Assembly (NCBI GenBank): GCA_023422005.1
Contig: JAEZSC010000190.1
Location: forward strand, 1 to 41,054
Length of the DNA stretch: 41,054 nt
Direction of reading: 5' to 3'
DNA from: Bacillota bacterium
GTDB lineage: Bacteria; Bacillota; Clostridia; Christensenellales; UMGS416
Part shown: in pieces, positions 15,583 to 22,152 of the stretch
Numbering within the stretch: position 1 is the first letter of the stretch
Layout of the letters: the number at the start of each line of letters is the position of its first letter
The notes under the pieces: model-generated
The model's database searches: none
Told to the model about the DNA's origin: nothing
The model's input: only the letters and a program-made list of their open reading frames with translations
Made by a program: the position numbers and the translations under genes

Positions 15583-16822
15583 CATCCGCATTACCGACGT
15601 CCGAGCCCTTACCTGCGCACCCGACGGCAGCAACCTGATCGTCGTGCGCATCGACACCAACCAGCCGGGCCTGTACGGCCTGGGCTGCGCCACGTTCACC
15701 CAGCGCTGGAAGGTCGTCGTGAACGCCATAGAGGAATACATGAAGCCGCTGCTCGTGGGCCGCGACGCCACCCGCATAGAGGATGCCTGGCAGACGGCCA
15801 TGGGCTCCTCCTACTGGCGCAACGGGCCGTGCCTCAACAACGCCATCTCCGGCTGCGACATGGCCCTGTGGGACATTATGGGCAAGGAAGCCGGCCTGCC
15901 GGTGTACCGCCTGCTGGGCGGCAAGTGCCGCGACGGCGTGCCGCTGTACCGCCACGCCGACGGCCGCGAGCCCGCCGAGGTGGAGGACAGCGCCCGCAAA
16001 CTGATGGCTCAGGGCTTCCAGTACATCCGATGCCAGATGGGCGGCTACGGCGGCCGTATGAGCTTTCTGAACCGCCCCGAGGGCCCGGGGGCATTTGATT
16101 CGCGCTACATCAACGACCCCCGCAGCCAGCACGACGCGACCTTTGACGCCGCCGCCTACGCCCGGAGTGTTCCGATCCTCTTTGAGCACATGCGCAATGC
16201 GCTGGGCTTTGAGGTGGAGCTGCTGCACGACGTGCACGAACGCCTGGCGCCAATAGAGGCCGTGCGCCTGGCCAAGGCAGTGGAGCCCTACAAGCTGTTC
16301 TTCCTGGAGGACGCGCTGGCCCCCGAGCACGTAGACTGGTTCCGCACGATCCGCCAGCACACCACCGTGCCGCTGGCCATGGGCGAGCTGTTCAACAACC
16401 CCATGGAATGGACGGCGCTGGTGGACGAGCGCCTGATCGACTTCATGCGCGTGCACATCAGCCAGATCGGCGGCCTGACGCCGGCGCGCAAGCTGGCCAT
16501 ACAGTGCGAGGCCCACGGCATCCGCACCGCGTGGCATGGCCCTGGCGATGTGAGCCCCGTGGGCCACGCGTGCAACCTGCACCTGGATCTGGCCAGCGCC
16601 AACTTCGGTATACAGGAGTGGTGCGGCATAGACCAGAGCGAACCGCTGCATGAGGTGTTCTCCGGCATCCCAGAGGTGCGCAATGGCTTTGCCTACGTCA
16701 ATGAGAAGCCGGGCTTCGGCATCGACATGGATGAGGAGGCGGCCAAACGCTACCCGTGCTTCCACGAGCTGCCCCAGTGGACGCTGACCCGGCTGCCCGA
16801 CGGCACGCCGGTGCGGCCGTAG
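15575..16822 (+). CDS. Mannonate-dehydratase-like enolase-superfamily enzyme (ManD/RspA)
   Basis: The 415-residue protein follows the ManD/RspA subgroup of sugar-acid dehydratases. Metal ligands are D219 (LLHDVHERL), E245 (FFLEDALAPE) and E271 (MGELFNNP). H221 and H321 (HGPGDVSPV) are the expected acid/base residues. R152 (IRCQ) and Y158 occupy the active-site loop where RspA reads IRVQ-GIPG-TYG. The loop GGYGGRMSFLNRPEGPGAFD differs from that, so dehydration of D-mannonate may be weak or replaced by another hexonate. The ATG follows GGAGG and overlaps the SDR stop by 8 nt. Together they resemble a UxuB/UxuA-like pair. Confidence 0.88.
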   Translation: MSDIRITDVRALTCAPDGSNLIVVRIDTNQPGLYGLGCATFTQRWKVVVNAIEEYMKPLLVGRDATRIEDAWQTAMGSSYWRNGPCLNNAISGCDMALWDIMGKEAGLPVYRLLGGKCRDGVPLYRHADGREPAEVEDSARKLMAQGFQYIRCQMGGYGGRMSFLNRPEGPGAFDSRYINDPRSQHDATFDAAAYARSVPILFEHMRNALGFEVELLHDVHERLAPIEAVRLAKAVEPYKLFFLEDALAPEHVDWFRTIRQHTTVPLAMGELFNNPMEWTALVDERLIDFMRVHISQIGGLTPARKLAIQCEAHGIRTAWHGPGDVSPVGHACNLHLDLASANFGIQEWCGIDQSEPLHEVFSGIPEVRNGFAYVNEKPGFGIDMDEEAAKRYPCFHELPQWTLTRLPDGTPVRP

Positions 16823-16849
16823 GCCCTCTCCCCTAGGGCTGCCGTGTTA

Positions 16850-17019
16850 GGCACATAACCATTCAAACATTTGGTGCCGAAGGTTTCCATAGGGCGATCG
16901 GAAAGCCCTTTGGCCTTGGCGCAGGATGCGCTGCAGCCCAGCACCATCGGAAGCGGCTCTGCCGCTTCAGCCGGCTGGATGCCGGCGAGATGGTGCGCAG
17001 GTCGCGCCAAAAGGCGCGA
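16850..17019 (+). promoter_or_regulatory. Highly structured leader before the cupin gene
   Basis: Between the dehydratase and the cupin nearly every segment has a partner. Hairpins are 16850-16854/16874-16878 and 16887-16895/16905-16913. An outer stem GCACCATC (16941-16948) / GATGGTGC (16989-16996) encloses two perfect hairpins, GAAGCGGC-TCT-GCCGCTTC (16950-16968) and GCCGGC-TGGAT-GCCGGC (16970-16986), giving a three-way junction. A last hairpin TCGCGCC-AAAA-GGCGCGA (17002-17019) sits just before the ribosome binding site. This looks like a cis-regulatory RNA, but no known class was recognised. Confidence 0.5.
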
Positions 17020-17047
17020 AATCTCAAATCTCAAAAGGAGAATGAGT

Positions 17048-17410
17048 ATGATTAAAGTGAATTGGCGTGAAGTCACCCCTACCATTGCCCACGACGCCGG
17101 CATCGATTGGCAGCTGCTGAGCGCCAAGCGCCCCGGCGACGACCGCCCCAAGGCGTGCATGGAATCCATGATGTACATCGCCCGGGCGTCGCTGCAGCCC
17201 ACGCTGGCCTACCATGACCACAAGCACGACGACCACGAGGAGATCTACTACATCATGGCCGGCAGCGGCGAGATCAAGATAGACGACGAGGTGCAGCCCA
17301 TCCGCGAGGGCGACATCGTGTTCATCGGCGTGGGCCAATACCACCAGATCCGCAACACCGGCGATGTGATGCTGGACTTTTTGGCCGTGGGGGCGGAGCC
17401 CAAGCGCTGA
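17048..17410 (+). CDS. Single-domain cupin protein
   Basis: The 120-residue protein is one cupin barrel. Motif 1 (YHDHKHDDHEEIYYIMAGSGEIKIDD, at about residues 56-81) supplies histidines and a glutamate for metal. Motif 2 is GDIVFIGVGQYHQIRN. Such proteins can be sugar isomerases, epimerases or small-ligand sensors. The start at 17048 has GGAG 7 nt upstream; the in-frame ATG at 17042 is too close to it. It lies between the dehydratase and the isomerase genes, and its leader is strongly structured. Its exact reaction is unknown. Confidence 0.85.
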   Translation: MIKVNWREVTPTIAHDAGIDWQLLSAKRPGDDRPKACMESMMYIARASLQPTLAYHDHKHDDHEEIYYIMAGSGEIKIDDEVQPIREGDIVFIGVGQYHQIRNTGDVMLDFLAVGAEPKR

Positions 17411-17422
17411 CACCTCTACCTA

Positions 17423-17548
17423 TTGCTCCACCGAATAGAACATTGCACTTCAACCGCGCAGTTTGATGGTGGAGCAAGCCGAAACCCGGCCATAAAGGCC
17501 GGATTCGGCGAGATACCAACTAAAAGTCCGCAATATTTAATTGGTATC
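17423..17548 (+). promoter_or_regulatory. Three consecutive hairpins before the isomerase gene
   Basis: TTGCTCCACC (17423-17432) pairs perfectly with GGTGGAGCAA (17468-17477). Directly after it, GCCGAA/TTCGGC and CCGGCC/GGCCGG form a coaxial hairpin with an ATAAA loop (17478-17509). Then GATACCAA-C-TAAA (17512-17524) pairs with TTTA-A-TTGGTATC (17536-17548). Together they fill the gap between the cupin stop and the isomerase ribosome binding site. It may be a structured RNA, a repeat or a compound operator. Confidence 0.5.
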
Positions 17549-17553
17549 CCAAT
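17540..17553. promoter_or_regulatory. UxuR/ExuR-like GntR operator candidate
   Basis: ATTGGTATCCCAAT matches the hexuronate regulator palindrome ATTGGTATACCAAT at 13 of 14 positions. It lies seven nt before the ribosome binding site of the isomerase gene, within a mannonate-type catabolic cluster. A further half-site ATACCAA occurs at 17513-17519. No GntR gene is present in the window. Confidence 0.45.
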
Positions 17554-17571
17554 AACGAAGGGAGAAGCCCC

Positions 17572-18324
17572 ATGAGAATATGTGTCCCCGTCCCCTGCTT
17601 TTACCGCGGCATCCCGTTTGAGGACGCCATCCGTAAAATCGGTATGCTTGGTTTTGACGCCGCGGAGACCTACAACTGGCGGGAGTTGAATTTGGACGCG
17701 GTGAAGGCCGCGTGCCAGGAGTCCGGCGTGGAACTGTTGAGCATGTGCACCACCGAATTCCGCCTAACCACGCCGGAAATCCGCCCCGGCTTTCTGGCGG
17801 GCCTCAAGGAATCCTGCGCGGCCGCAAAAAAAGTCGGCGCAGGCCGTCTGATCACCCAGGTGGGGCAGGATACCGGAGCGCCGCGCGAGGCTCAGCACGC
17901 GAGCATCGTCGATGGCCTGAAGGCTTCCATCCCGATTCTGGAGGAAACCGGAACAATCCTGATGATCGAACCGCTGAACACCATCGTGGATCACAAGGGC
18001 TATTATCTTTGGTCGGCGGTGGAAGGCTTTGAGATCGTGCGGGAGGTGAACCACCCGCTGGTGAAGGTCGTCTATGACATCTACCATCAGCAGGTCATGG
18101 AAGGGAACATCATCCCCAATGTAACCAACAACCTGGACTGCATCGCGCACCTGCACAGCGCGGGCCACCCCGGCCGCATTGACCTGCAATTCGGCGAGAA
18201 TGACTACAAGGTCATCTTCGCCGCCATAGACCGTGCCGGCTACACCGGCGCGTGCGGACTGGAATACAGGCCGACACTGGAGCCGGAGGAAAGCCTGCGG
18301 GAGTTCCGGCGCATCTATCTATAA
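17572..18324 (+). CDS. Hydroxypyruvate-isomerase-like TIM-barrel isomerase
   Basis: The 250-residue protein belongs to the AP-endonuclease-2-like sugar isomerase/epimerase superfamily, closest by eye to hydroxypyruvate isomerase (Hyi/OtnI). Features are MRICVPVPCFYRGIPFEDAI at the start, MIEPLNTIVDHKGYYL (residues 124-139, with the metal glutamate) and VVYDIYHQQVMEGN (aspartate and histidine). Further ligands are HLHSAGHPGR and a late GLEYRP glutamate. All four expected metal-ligand positions appear filled. GGGAG lies 7 nt upstream. It may isomerise a 2-keto-3-hydroxy acid or ketose released by the upstream enzymes; the true substrate is open. Confidence 0.85.
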   Translation: MRICVPVPCFYRGIPFEDAIRKIGMLGFDAAETYNWRELNLDAVKAACQESGVELLSMCTTEFRLTTPEIRPGFLAGLKESCAAAKKVGAGRLITQVGQDTGAPREAQHASIVDGLKASIPILEETGTILMIEPLNTIVDHKGYYLWSAVEGFEIVREVNHPLVKVVYDIYHQQVMEGNIIPNVTNNLDCIAHLHSAGHPGRIDLQFGENDYKVIFAAIDRAGYTGACGLEYRPTLEPEESLREFRRIYL

Positions 18325-18428
18325 ACCGTCACCTGCGGTCGGCGAGTCTTTCCAGCAGGATCGGGCAGCTAAGCTTCTATCGAAGAAGACCATGAGCTTC
18401 GCCGTCAGGAAGTTATCCAGCGGGAGCA

Positions 18429-18442
18429 GACGCCGCGGCGTC
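18429..18442. promoter_or_regulatory. 14-bp GC palindrome upstream of the OsmC gene
   Basis: GACGCCG-CGGCGTC is a perfect palindrome 26 nt before the start codon. It could be an operator; the GC richness makes chance possible. Confidence 0.25.
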
Positions 18443-18467
18443 ATTGCGATAAACAAGGAGCATACCT

Positions 18468-18896
18468 ATGAGCGTCATTTCCGTCGATCTGCGCACCATC
18501 GACGACAAGGTGAAATTCGCCGCCGTATCCCGGGAAAACCAGGAGATCATTATCGACTACTTCCCTCCCTATGGCGAGGGCAAGGGCTATACGTCGATGG
18601 AGCTGCTGCTGGTCAGCCTGGGCTCGTGCCTTTCCACCACGGTGATCACGCTGATGCGCGACCGCATGCGCAAGAGCGTGGCAGGCCTCTCTCTACGGGC
18701 CATAGGCACGACCAGGGAAACCCACCCCAAGGCCTTCACCCACATCCGGCTGGAGATGGAGCTGACCTCCCCAGATGCCGGAGACGAAGACGTACGCAAG
18801 GCCATCGCTGTATCCGAGGAGAAGCTGTGCCCGGTATGGGCCATGCTCAAAGGGAACGTGGAGATCCAGACCGAGTTCCGCATCCTGCGGCCTTAG
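18468..18896 (+). CDS. OsmC/Ohr-family peroxide reductase
   Basis: The 142-residue protein has the OsmC fold, which reduces organic hydroperoxides with two cysteines. C54 lies in LVSLGSCLSTT and C121 in EEKLCPVWAML, the conserved peroxidatic and resolving positions. The arrangement (SVDLRTIDD-x-VKF at the start, SMELLLVSLGSCL) is of the OsmC/YhfA subgroup rather than Ohr. AAGGAG precedes the ATG. It is the last gene of the plus-strand island and is closed by a large hairpin. Its link to sugar-acid metabolism may be only positional. Confidence 0.9.
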   Translation: MSVISVDLRTIDDKVKFAAVSRENQEIIIDYFPPYGEGKGYTSMELLLVSLGSCLSTTVITLMRDRMRKSVAGLSLRAIGTTRETHPKAFTHIRLEMELTSPDAGDEDVRKAIAVSEEKLCPVWAMLKGNVEIQTEFRILRP

Positions 18897-18923
18897 CTCA
18901 AACCGGTCACAAACCCTTTATAT

Positions 18924-18960
18924 AACCGGAAGGGGCGGCCTGCGGCCGCCCCTTCCGGTT
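18924..18960. terminator. Bidirectional terminator, perfect 17-bp stem
   Basis: AACCGGAAGGGGCGGCC (18924-18940) is the exact reverse complement of 18944-18960, with a TGC loop. It separates the convergent OsmC and DUF2812 genes. T-rich flanks are short (TTTG on plus, TTATATAAAG on minus). Confidence 0.75.
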
Positions 18961-18966
18961 TGCTGG

Positions 18967-19596
18967 TTAAAGCTCCTCGAGATACCGTCGGTAGAGCAAC
19001 CGTGCCTTGAGGAACGCAACGAGGTAAAATACCAACACCGCAAGCACAATGAGCCACAGGAACCCCCTGCCCGCCGCGAAGGGCGTTTCGAACAGAAATG
19101 CCCGCCAGAACCGCGTGCCGGTCATTTGCCATAGCCCCGGTGTAAAGTAGAGCGCTTTTGGGTTCGTGAAGGCCGTAATGCCATATGGATTTGTCGTTCC
19201 CAGTACGACCGCAACGGGGATAAAGGCCGTGAATAGCGACAGCCACATGGCACTCAGGCGCTTGTACCGGCCCGCTCGGGAGGCCGCGTCGGAAAAGATG
19301 TCGTCCGTAGCGTCCTCCCTCATCTGCACGAAATACTGTGCTCCCGTACTCTTGGCGCCGCAGATGTGCTTCCAGCCGCTGTCCTCAAAGAGGGAGCGGT
19401 ACTCCTGGAAATCCGCCGCGTTTTGGAACACGCGATAATCGACCCGGTAGTTGAATTTTCGGGGCTCAGTCTGCTGGAAGGTATACCTGCCCAACCAGTT
19501 GATGGACACCAGCGCATATCCGCTCTGGGACATCTCCGAGAGCCACCGCTCCTCCTTGGCAAAATCAAAGAACATCTTATACTTGCTCTTCAGCAT
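18967..19596 (-). CDS. DUF2812 domain membrane protein (second copy)
   Basis: The 209-residue protein has the DUF2812 N-terminal region (FFDFAKEERWLSEMSQSGYAL, FNYRVDYRVFQ, FEDSGWKHIC). Two membrane helices (about residues 113-133 and 176-195) follow, then a short basic tail. It overlaps the upstream PadR gene by 20 nt, with GGAGG inside the PadR coding region. Compared with the pair at 9.2-10.05 kb the order is the same but the sequences are clearly diverged, so this is an old duplication or separate acquisition. Function is unknown. Confidence 0.85.
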   Translation of the reverse strand: MLKSKYKMFFDFAKEERWLSEMSQSGYALVSINWLGRYTFQQTEPRKFNYRVDYRVFQNAADFQEYRSLFEDSGWKHICGAKSTGAQYFVQMREDATDDIFSDAASRAGRYKRLSAMWLSLFTAFIPVAVVLGTTNPYGITAFTNPKALYFTPGLWQMTGTRFWRAFLFETPFAAGRGFLWLIVLAVLVFYLVAFLKARLLYRRYLEEL

Positions 19597-19924
19597 GACG
19601 CATCCCCTCCTGCAGCTGGAATTGTTGATCGCTGATCCGTATCAGGTGCACGATCCGCTGGTATTCCATATTGAGCACCTCTTTACCGGTGGGTGTGAGG
19701 GCATACACCTTTCTGCGGCTGTCATCCCCTCCCACAGGCACGATCATGTTCTGCTTGAGCAGATTTTCCACGGCGCCATACATCGTACCCGCCGCGATCT
19801 TCACCTTCCCTTCGCTCAACTCTTCTACATTCTGCATGATCGCATATCCATGCCTGGGGCTCAACAGGGACAGAAGAATGTAGTATGTCGTCTCCGAGAG
19901 AGGCAACAGCTTGTTCAGGTTCAA
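19577..19924 (-). CDS. PadR-family transcriptional regulator (second PadR-DUF2812 module)
   Basis: The 115-residue regulator reads SETTYYILLSLLSPRHGYAIM, AAGTMYGAVENLLKQNMI and RKVYALTPTGKEVL, the same landmarks as the regulator at 9177-9503. The most likely start is a TTG at 19924 with GGGAG about 9 nt upstream, because no ATG lies early in the frame. It is followed by an overlapping DUF2812 gene. An operator-like inverted repeat covers its promoter. Confidence 0.92.
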   Translation of the reverse strand: MNLNKLLPLSETTYYILLSLLSPRHGYAIMQNVEELSEGKVKIAAGTMYGAVENLLKQNMIVPVGGDDSRRKVYALTPTGKEVLNMEYQRIVHLIRISDQQFQLQEGMRHAEEQV

Positions 19925-19956
19925 AAAATTCTACTCCCTTTTATATCGTTTAGCTG

Positions 19957-19994
19957 TATAGTCAGATTATATATCGTCAGACTATATAAGTCAA
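19957..19994 (-). promoter_or_regulatory. Promoter and PadR-type operator
   Basis: On the minus strand TTGACT (19989-19994) and TATAAT (19966-19971) are 17 bp apart. The inverted repeat TATAGTC (19957-19963) / GACTATA (19980-19986) flanks the -10 box, the same layout as at the first module but with a different half-site. Confidence 0.75.
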
Positions 19995-19997
19995 CAG

Positions 19998-20029
19998 AAA
20001 AAAGGACCAACCCAAGGAAGGGCGGTCCT
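19998..20029 (-). terminator. Intrinsic terminator of the FAD oxidoreductase operon
   Basis: On the minus strand AGGACC-G-CCC and GGG-TT-GGTCCT form an interrupted stem followed by six T residues. Confidence 0.75.
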
Positions 20030-20049
20030 GGCGATAACTCTTGCTTGGC

Positions 20050-21432
20050 TTACGCCGTGGTGGTGACGAACTCTCGCCCTTCCTCGGCGCAGATGCGCTG
20101 CAGCGCGCCACGGGCGCTCATCAGTGCCACGGGCAGGCCGCCGCCGGCGTACGTCCACTGGCCAGCCATTGCGAAGTTCCTAAGGCCCGGCAACGTCGAG
20201 GGCACGTTGCGCACCGGGAATTCCGGCGTGGATTGCCAGCCCATATAGGCGCCCTGCCAGGCGTCGGTATAGCGCTCATAGGTCAACGGCGTCGCAACGT
20301 CCACGACCCGCAGGCGGCCCCGGGCCTGGGGGAAGCGCTGTTCAACGATCCGCGTGAAGGCTTGGGCCACCTGCTCCTTCTCGGCACGGTAGGCCGCAGG
20401 GTCCTCCCGCAGGCTCTTCCAGTAATGATAATCGCTGATGAGCACTGTCGTCACCATGGCCTTGCCCGGTGGGCACAGCACCCGGTCGAACCCGTAGTGC
20501 TTGATGTAGACCGCCGGCCGGTCCGCCCCGGCCAACCGCAATGGCTGATCCTGAAACACCATGACCTCATGGGGCTCGCCGGAGAGGTCGCAATCGAAGC
20601 CCAACGAGACCTGTACCGATGACGGGAACACCCTGGCCTGCTGCGTAAGCGCTGTGATGTTCTCATCGACATAGCGCCCTTCCAGCAAACCGTAAACCGT
20701 TGGGTGGAAGCCCGCGGTGGAAATCACACGGTCGCCTCGATGCTCTGTGCCGTCGCTCAGGCGCACGCCCACCGCGCGGTCTCCCTCCACGAGGACGCAG
20801 GCCACCTTGGCGCCGGTGCGCAGCTGGCCGCCCAAGGCCAAAAAACGCTGCTCCAGGTTGTGGGCAAGCTGCAGCGAGCCGCCCAGTGGAAAGCCGGCAT
20901 CCCGGCGGGCATAGGCCGCCTGCGTCAGCAGCAGGAAGTCCAGATTGCCCAGACTGCCCATGGCCTTGCGCAGGAAAGGGTCGCGGAATTCGGCGCTGAA
21001 ATGCTCCATGGGCAAACCGCGCAGCCTGCCGCACTGCGGATAATGGGCAACAGCGTCGCAGAACTCGTTGATCGGCGCGGCGTCCTGCGTACTGAGCTCC
21101 AGCATGTGCTGCCGCAGCCGCTCGGGGTCCGCCCAAAGGGTCAGCACGCGGCCGCCGTCTTCCAGCTGTATGTTGACGTCATGGTGGGCGTACTCAAAAT
21201 CCCCGGCGCCAACCTCCGCCCAGAAGCGGTGCAGCGGGCTTTGAGGATTGGACCCCACGAGAAAATGGATGCAGCCGTCAAACAGAAAGCCCTGGCGCCG
21301 CCATGCCGTGCACAGGCCTCCGGCCATCGTGTGCTGTTCAAACACCGTCGCGTCGTAGCCGTTCATCCGGGCGTAGCAGCCGGCAGACAGTCCAGCTACG
21401 CCTCCACCGACAATCAGAATCCTTTGGCTCAT
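20050..21432 (-). CDS. Phytoene-desaturase-like NAD(P)/FAD-dependent oxidoreductase
   Basis: The 460-residue protein is of the CrtI/COG1233 flavoprotein group. ILIVGGGVAGLSAGCYARMNGYDATVFEQ is the FAD dinucleotide fold, split here by its GxGxxG and terminal E. The next element, MAGGLCTAWRRQGFLFDGCIHFLVG, is typical. The C-terminal FAD-binding end is LPGLRNFAMAGQWTYAGGGLP followed by ALMSARGALQRI. Members desaturate or isomerise carotenoids, retinoids and other lipids, but in non-pigmented Clostridia the substrate is unknown. The ATG at 21432 lies 26 nt after the PadR stop with AAGGGGA upstream. It is probably controlled by that PadR. Confidence 0.85.
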   Translation of the reverse strand: MSQRILIVGGGVAGLSAGCYARMNGYDATVFEQHTMAGGLCTAWRRQGFLFDGCIHFLVGSNPQSPLHRFWAEVGAGDFEYAHHDVNIQLEDGGRVLTLWADPERLRQHMLELSTQDAAPINEFCDAVAHYPQCGRLRGLPMEHFSAEFRDPFLRKAMGSLGNLDFLLLTQAAYARRDAGFPLGGSLQLAHNLEQRFLALGGQLRTGAKVACVLVEGDRAVGVRLSDGTEHRGDRVISTAGFHPTVYGLLEGRYVDENITALTQQARVFPSSVQVSLGFDCDLSGEPHEVMVFQDQPLRLAGADRPAVYIKHYGFDRVLCPPGKAMVTTVLISDYHYWKSLREDPAAYRAEKEQVAQAFTRIVEQRFPQARGRLRVVDVATPLTYERYTDAWQGAYMGWQSTPEFPVRNVPSTLPGLRNFAMAGQWTYAGGGLPVALMSARGALQRICAEEGREFVTTTA

Positions 21433-21458
21433 GCTTCCCCTTTCCGTGACCGCCTGGA

Positions 21459-22034
21459 TCACTCGTCGCCTTTCTCCTCCGCATCGAGGCCGCGGAGGCT
21501 GTCGATCGTCTGTTGGCACCATTGAATGCGAAAACCAGCGTCGCCGATGCCATAGCGCACCGTCGCCAGCCAGTAGGGATAACCCGGGTCGGCAACGGCG
21601 GCGGGCTTCGCCATGAGCTCCCGCTCCGACCGCTGGCATGCCTGCAGCATCGCCATATGCCGGTCCAGCACGCGCTCCAACTCGGCAATCATCGTTTCCT
21701 TGGGGATGTGCTTGGCGAACGTCAGCTTCAGCAGCAGCTCCAGCCGTGCCGGCGAGTGATCCACTGGTCGGGCGAGCCACGCGATAAGCTCTTCCCTACC
21801 CTTGGCCGTGATCGCGTAGACGGTACGAGGCGGATAGCCGCTGGTCGCGCCGGGGACCTTTTCGATGGCGCCGTCAAGCTCCATGCGCCGCAACATCGGG
21901 TAGATGTGGCCGAAGTTCTCATTCCAGAACATCGAGATGCCCTGGTCACAGAACTTCTTGATGTCATAGCCGGAGCCCGGCATGATGGACAGCACGCCGA
22001 GGATTGCATATCTGGTCTTGTTGTCTGCCGGCAT
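21459..22034 (-). CDS. PadR-family regulator (long form) of the FAD oxidoreductase
   Basis: The 191-residue protein has an N-terminal PadR winged helix (RYAILGVLSIMPGSGYDIKKF, GHIYPMLRRMELDGAIEKV, YPPRTVYAITAKGREELIAW). A C-terminal helical dimerisation domain of the Vir_act_alpha_C kind follows (ARLELLLKLTFAKHIPKETM and after). This is the PadR-s1/AphA-like architecture, unlike the two short PadR proteins nearby. GGTGAGCC precedes the ATG. It heads a two-gene unit with the oxidoreductase. Confidence 0.92.
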   Translation of the reverse strand: MPADNKTRYAILGVLSIMPGSGYDIKKFCDQGISMFWNENFGHIYPMLRRMELDGAIEKVPGATSGYPPRTVYAITAKGREELIAWLARPVDHSPARLELLLKLTFAKHIPKETMIAELERVLDRHMAMLQACQRSERELMAKPAAVADPGYPYWLATVRYGIGDAGFRIQWCQQTIDSLRGLDAEEKGDE

Positions 22035-22045
22035 TGGCTCACCTC

Positions 22046-22101
22046 TATATCACGGAGTTATGCTTCTGTCTGTAGTATATCACTCTGATATATGTTGTCA
22101 A
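22046..22101 (-). promoter_or_regulatory. Promoter and PadR operator with three half-sites
   Basis: On the minus strand TTGACA (22096-22101) and TATACT (22074-22079) are 16 bp apart. TATATCA-CTC-TGATATA (22076-22092) is a perfect 7-3-7 inverted repeat lying between and over them. A third TATATCA half-site is at 22046-22052. Confidence 0.75.
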
Positions 22102-22104
22102 GAA

Positions 22105-22139
22105 AAAACCGACAATCCCATTTGGGCATTGCCGGTTTT
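22105..22139 (-). terminator. Terminator of scpA-scpB
   Basis: AAAACCG-CAAT-CC (from 22105) pairs with GG-ATTG-CGGTTTT (to 22139) with two mismatches, flanked by A and T tracts on either side. It lies just after the scpB stop. Confidence 0.75.
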
Positions 22140-22152
22140 ACACGTCGCAGGA

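Noticed and set aside
16965..17000. CTGGATGCCGGCGAGATGG resembles the 3' part of a TPP riboswitch
   Set aside because: The CUGAGA box and the rest of the THI consensus are missing, and the segment is explained by the hairpin and outer stem of the three-way junction.
20050..21780. 116-codon N-terminal extension of the FAD oxidoreductase
   Set aside because: It is a shifted reading of the PadR gene; the FAD fold begins just after the ATG at 21432.
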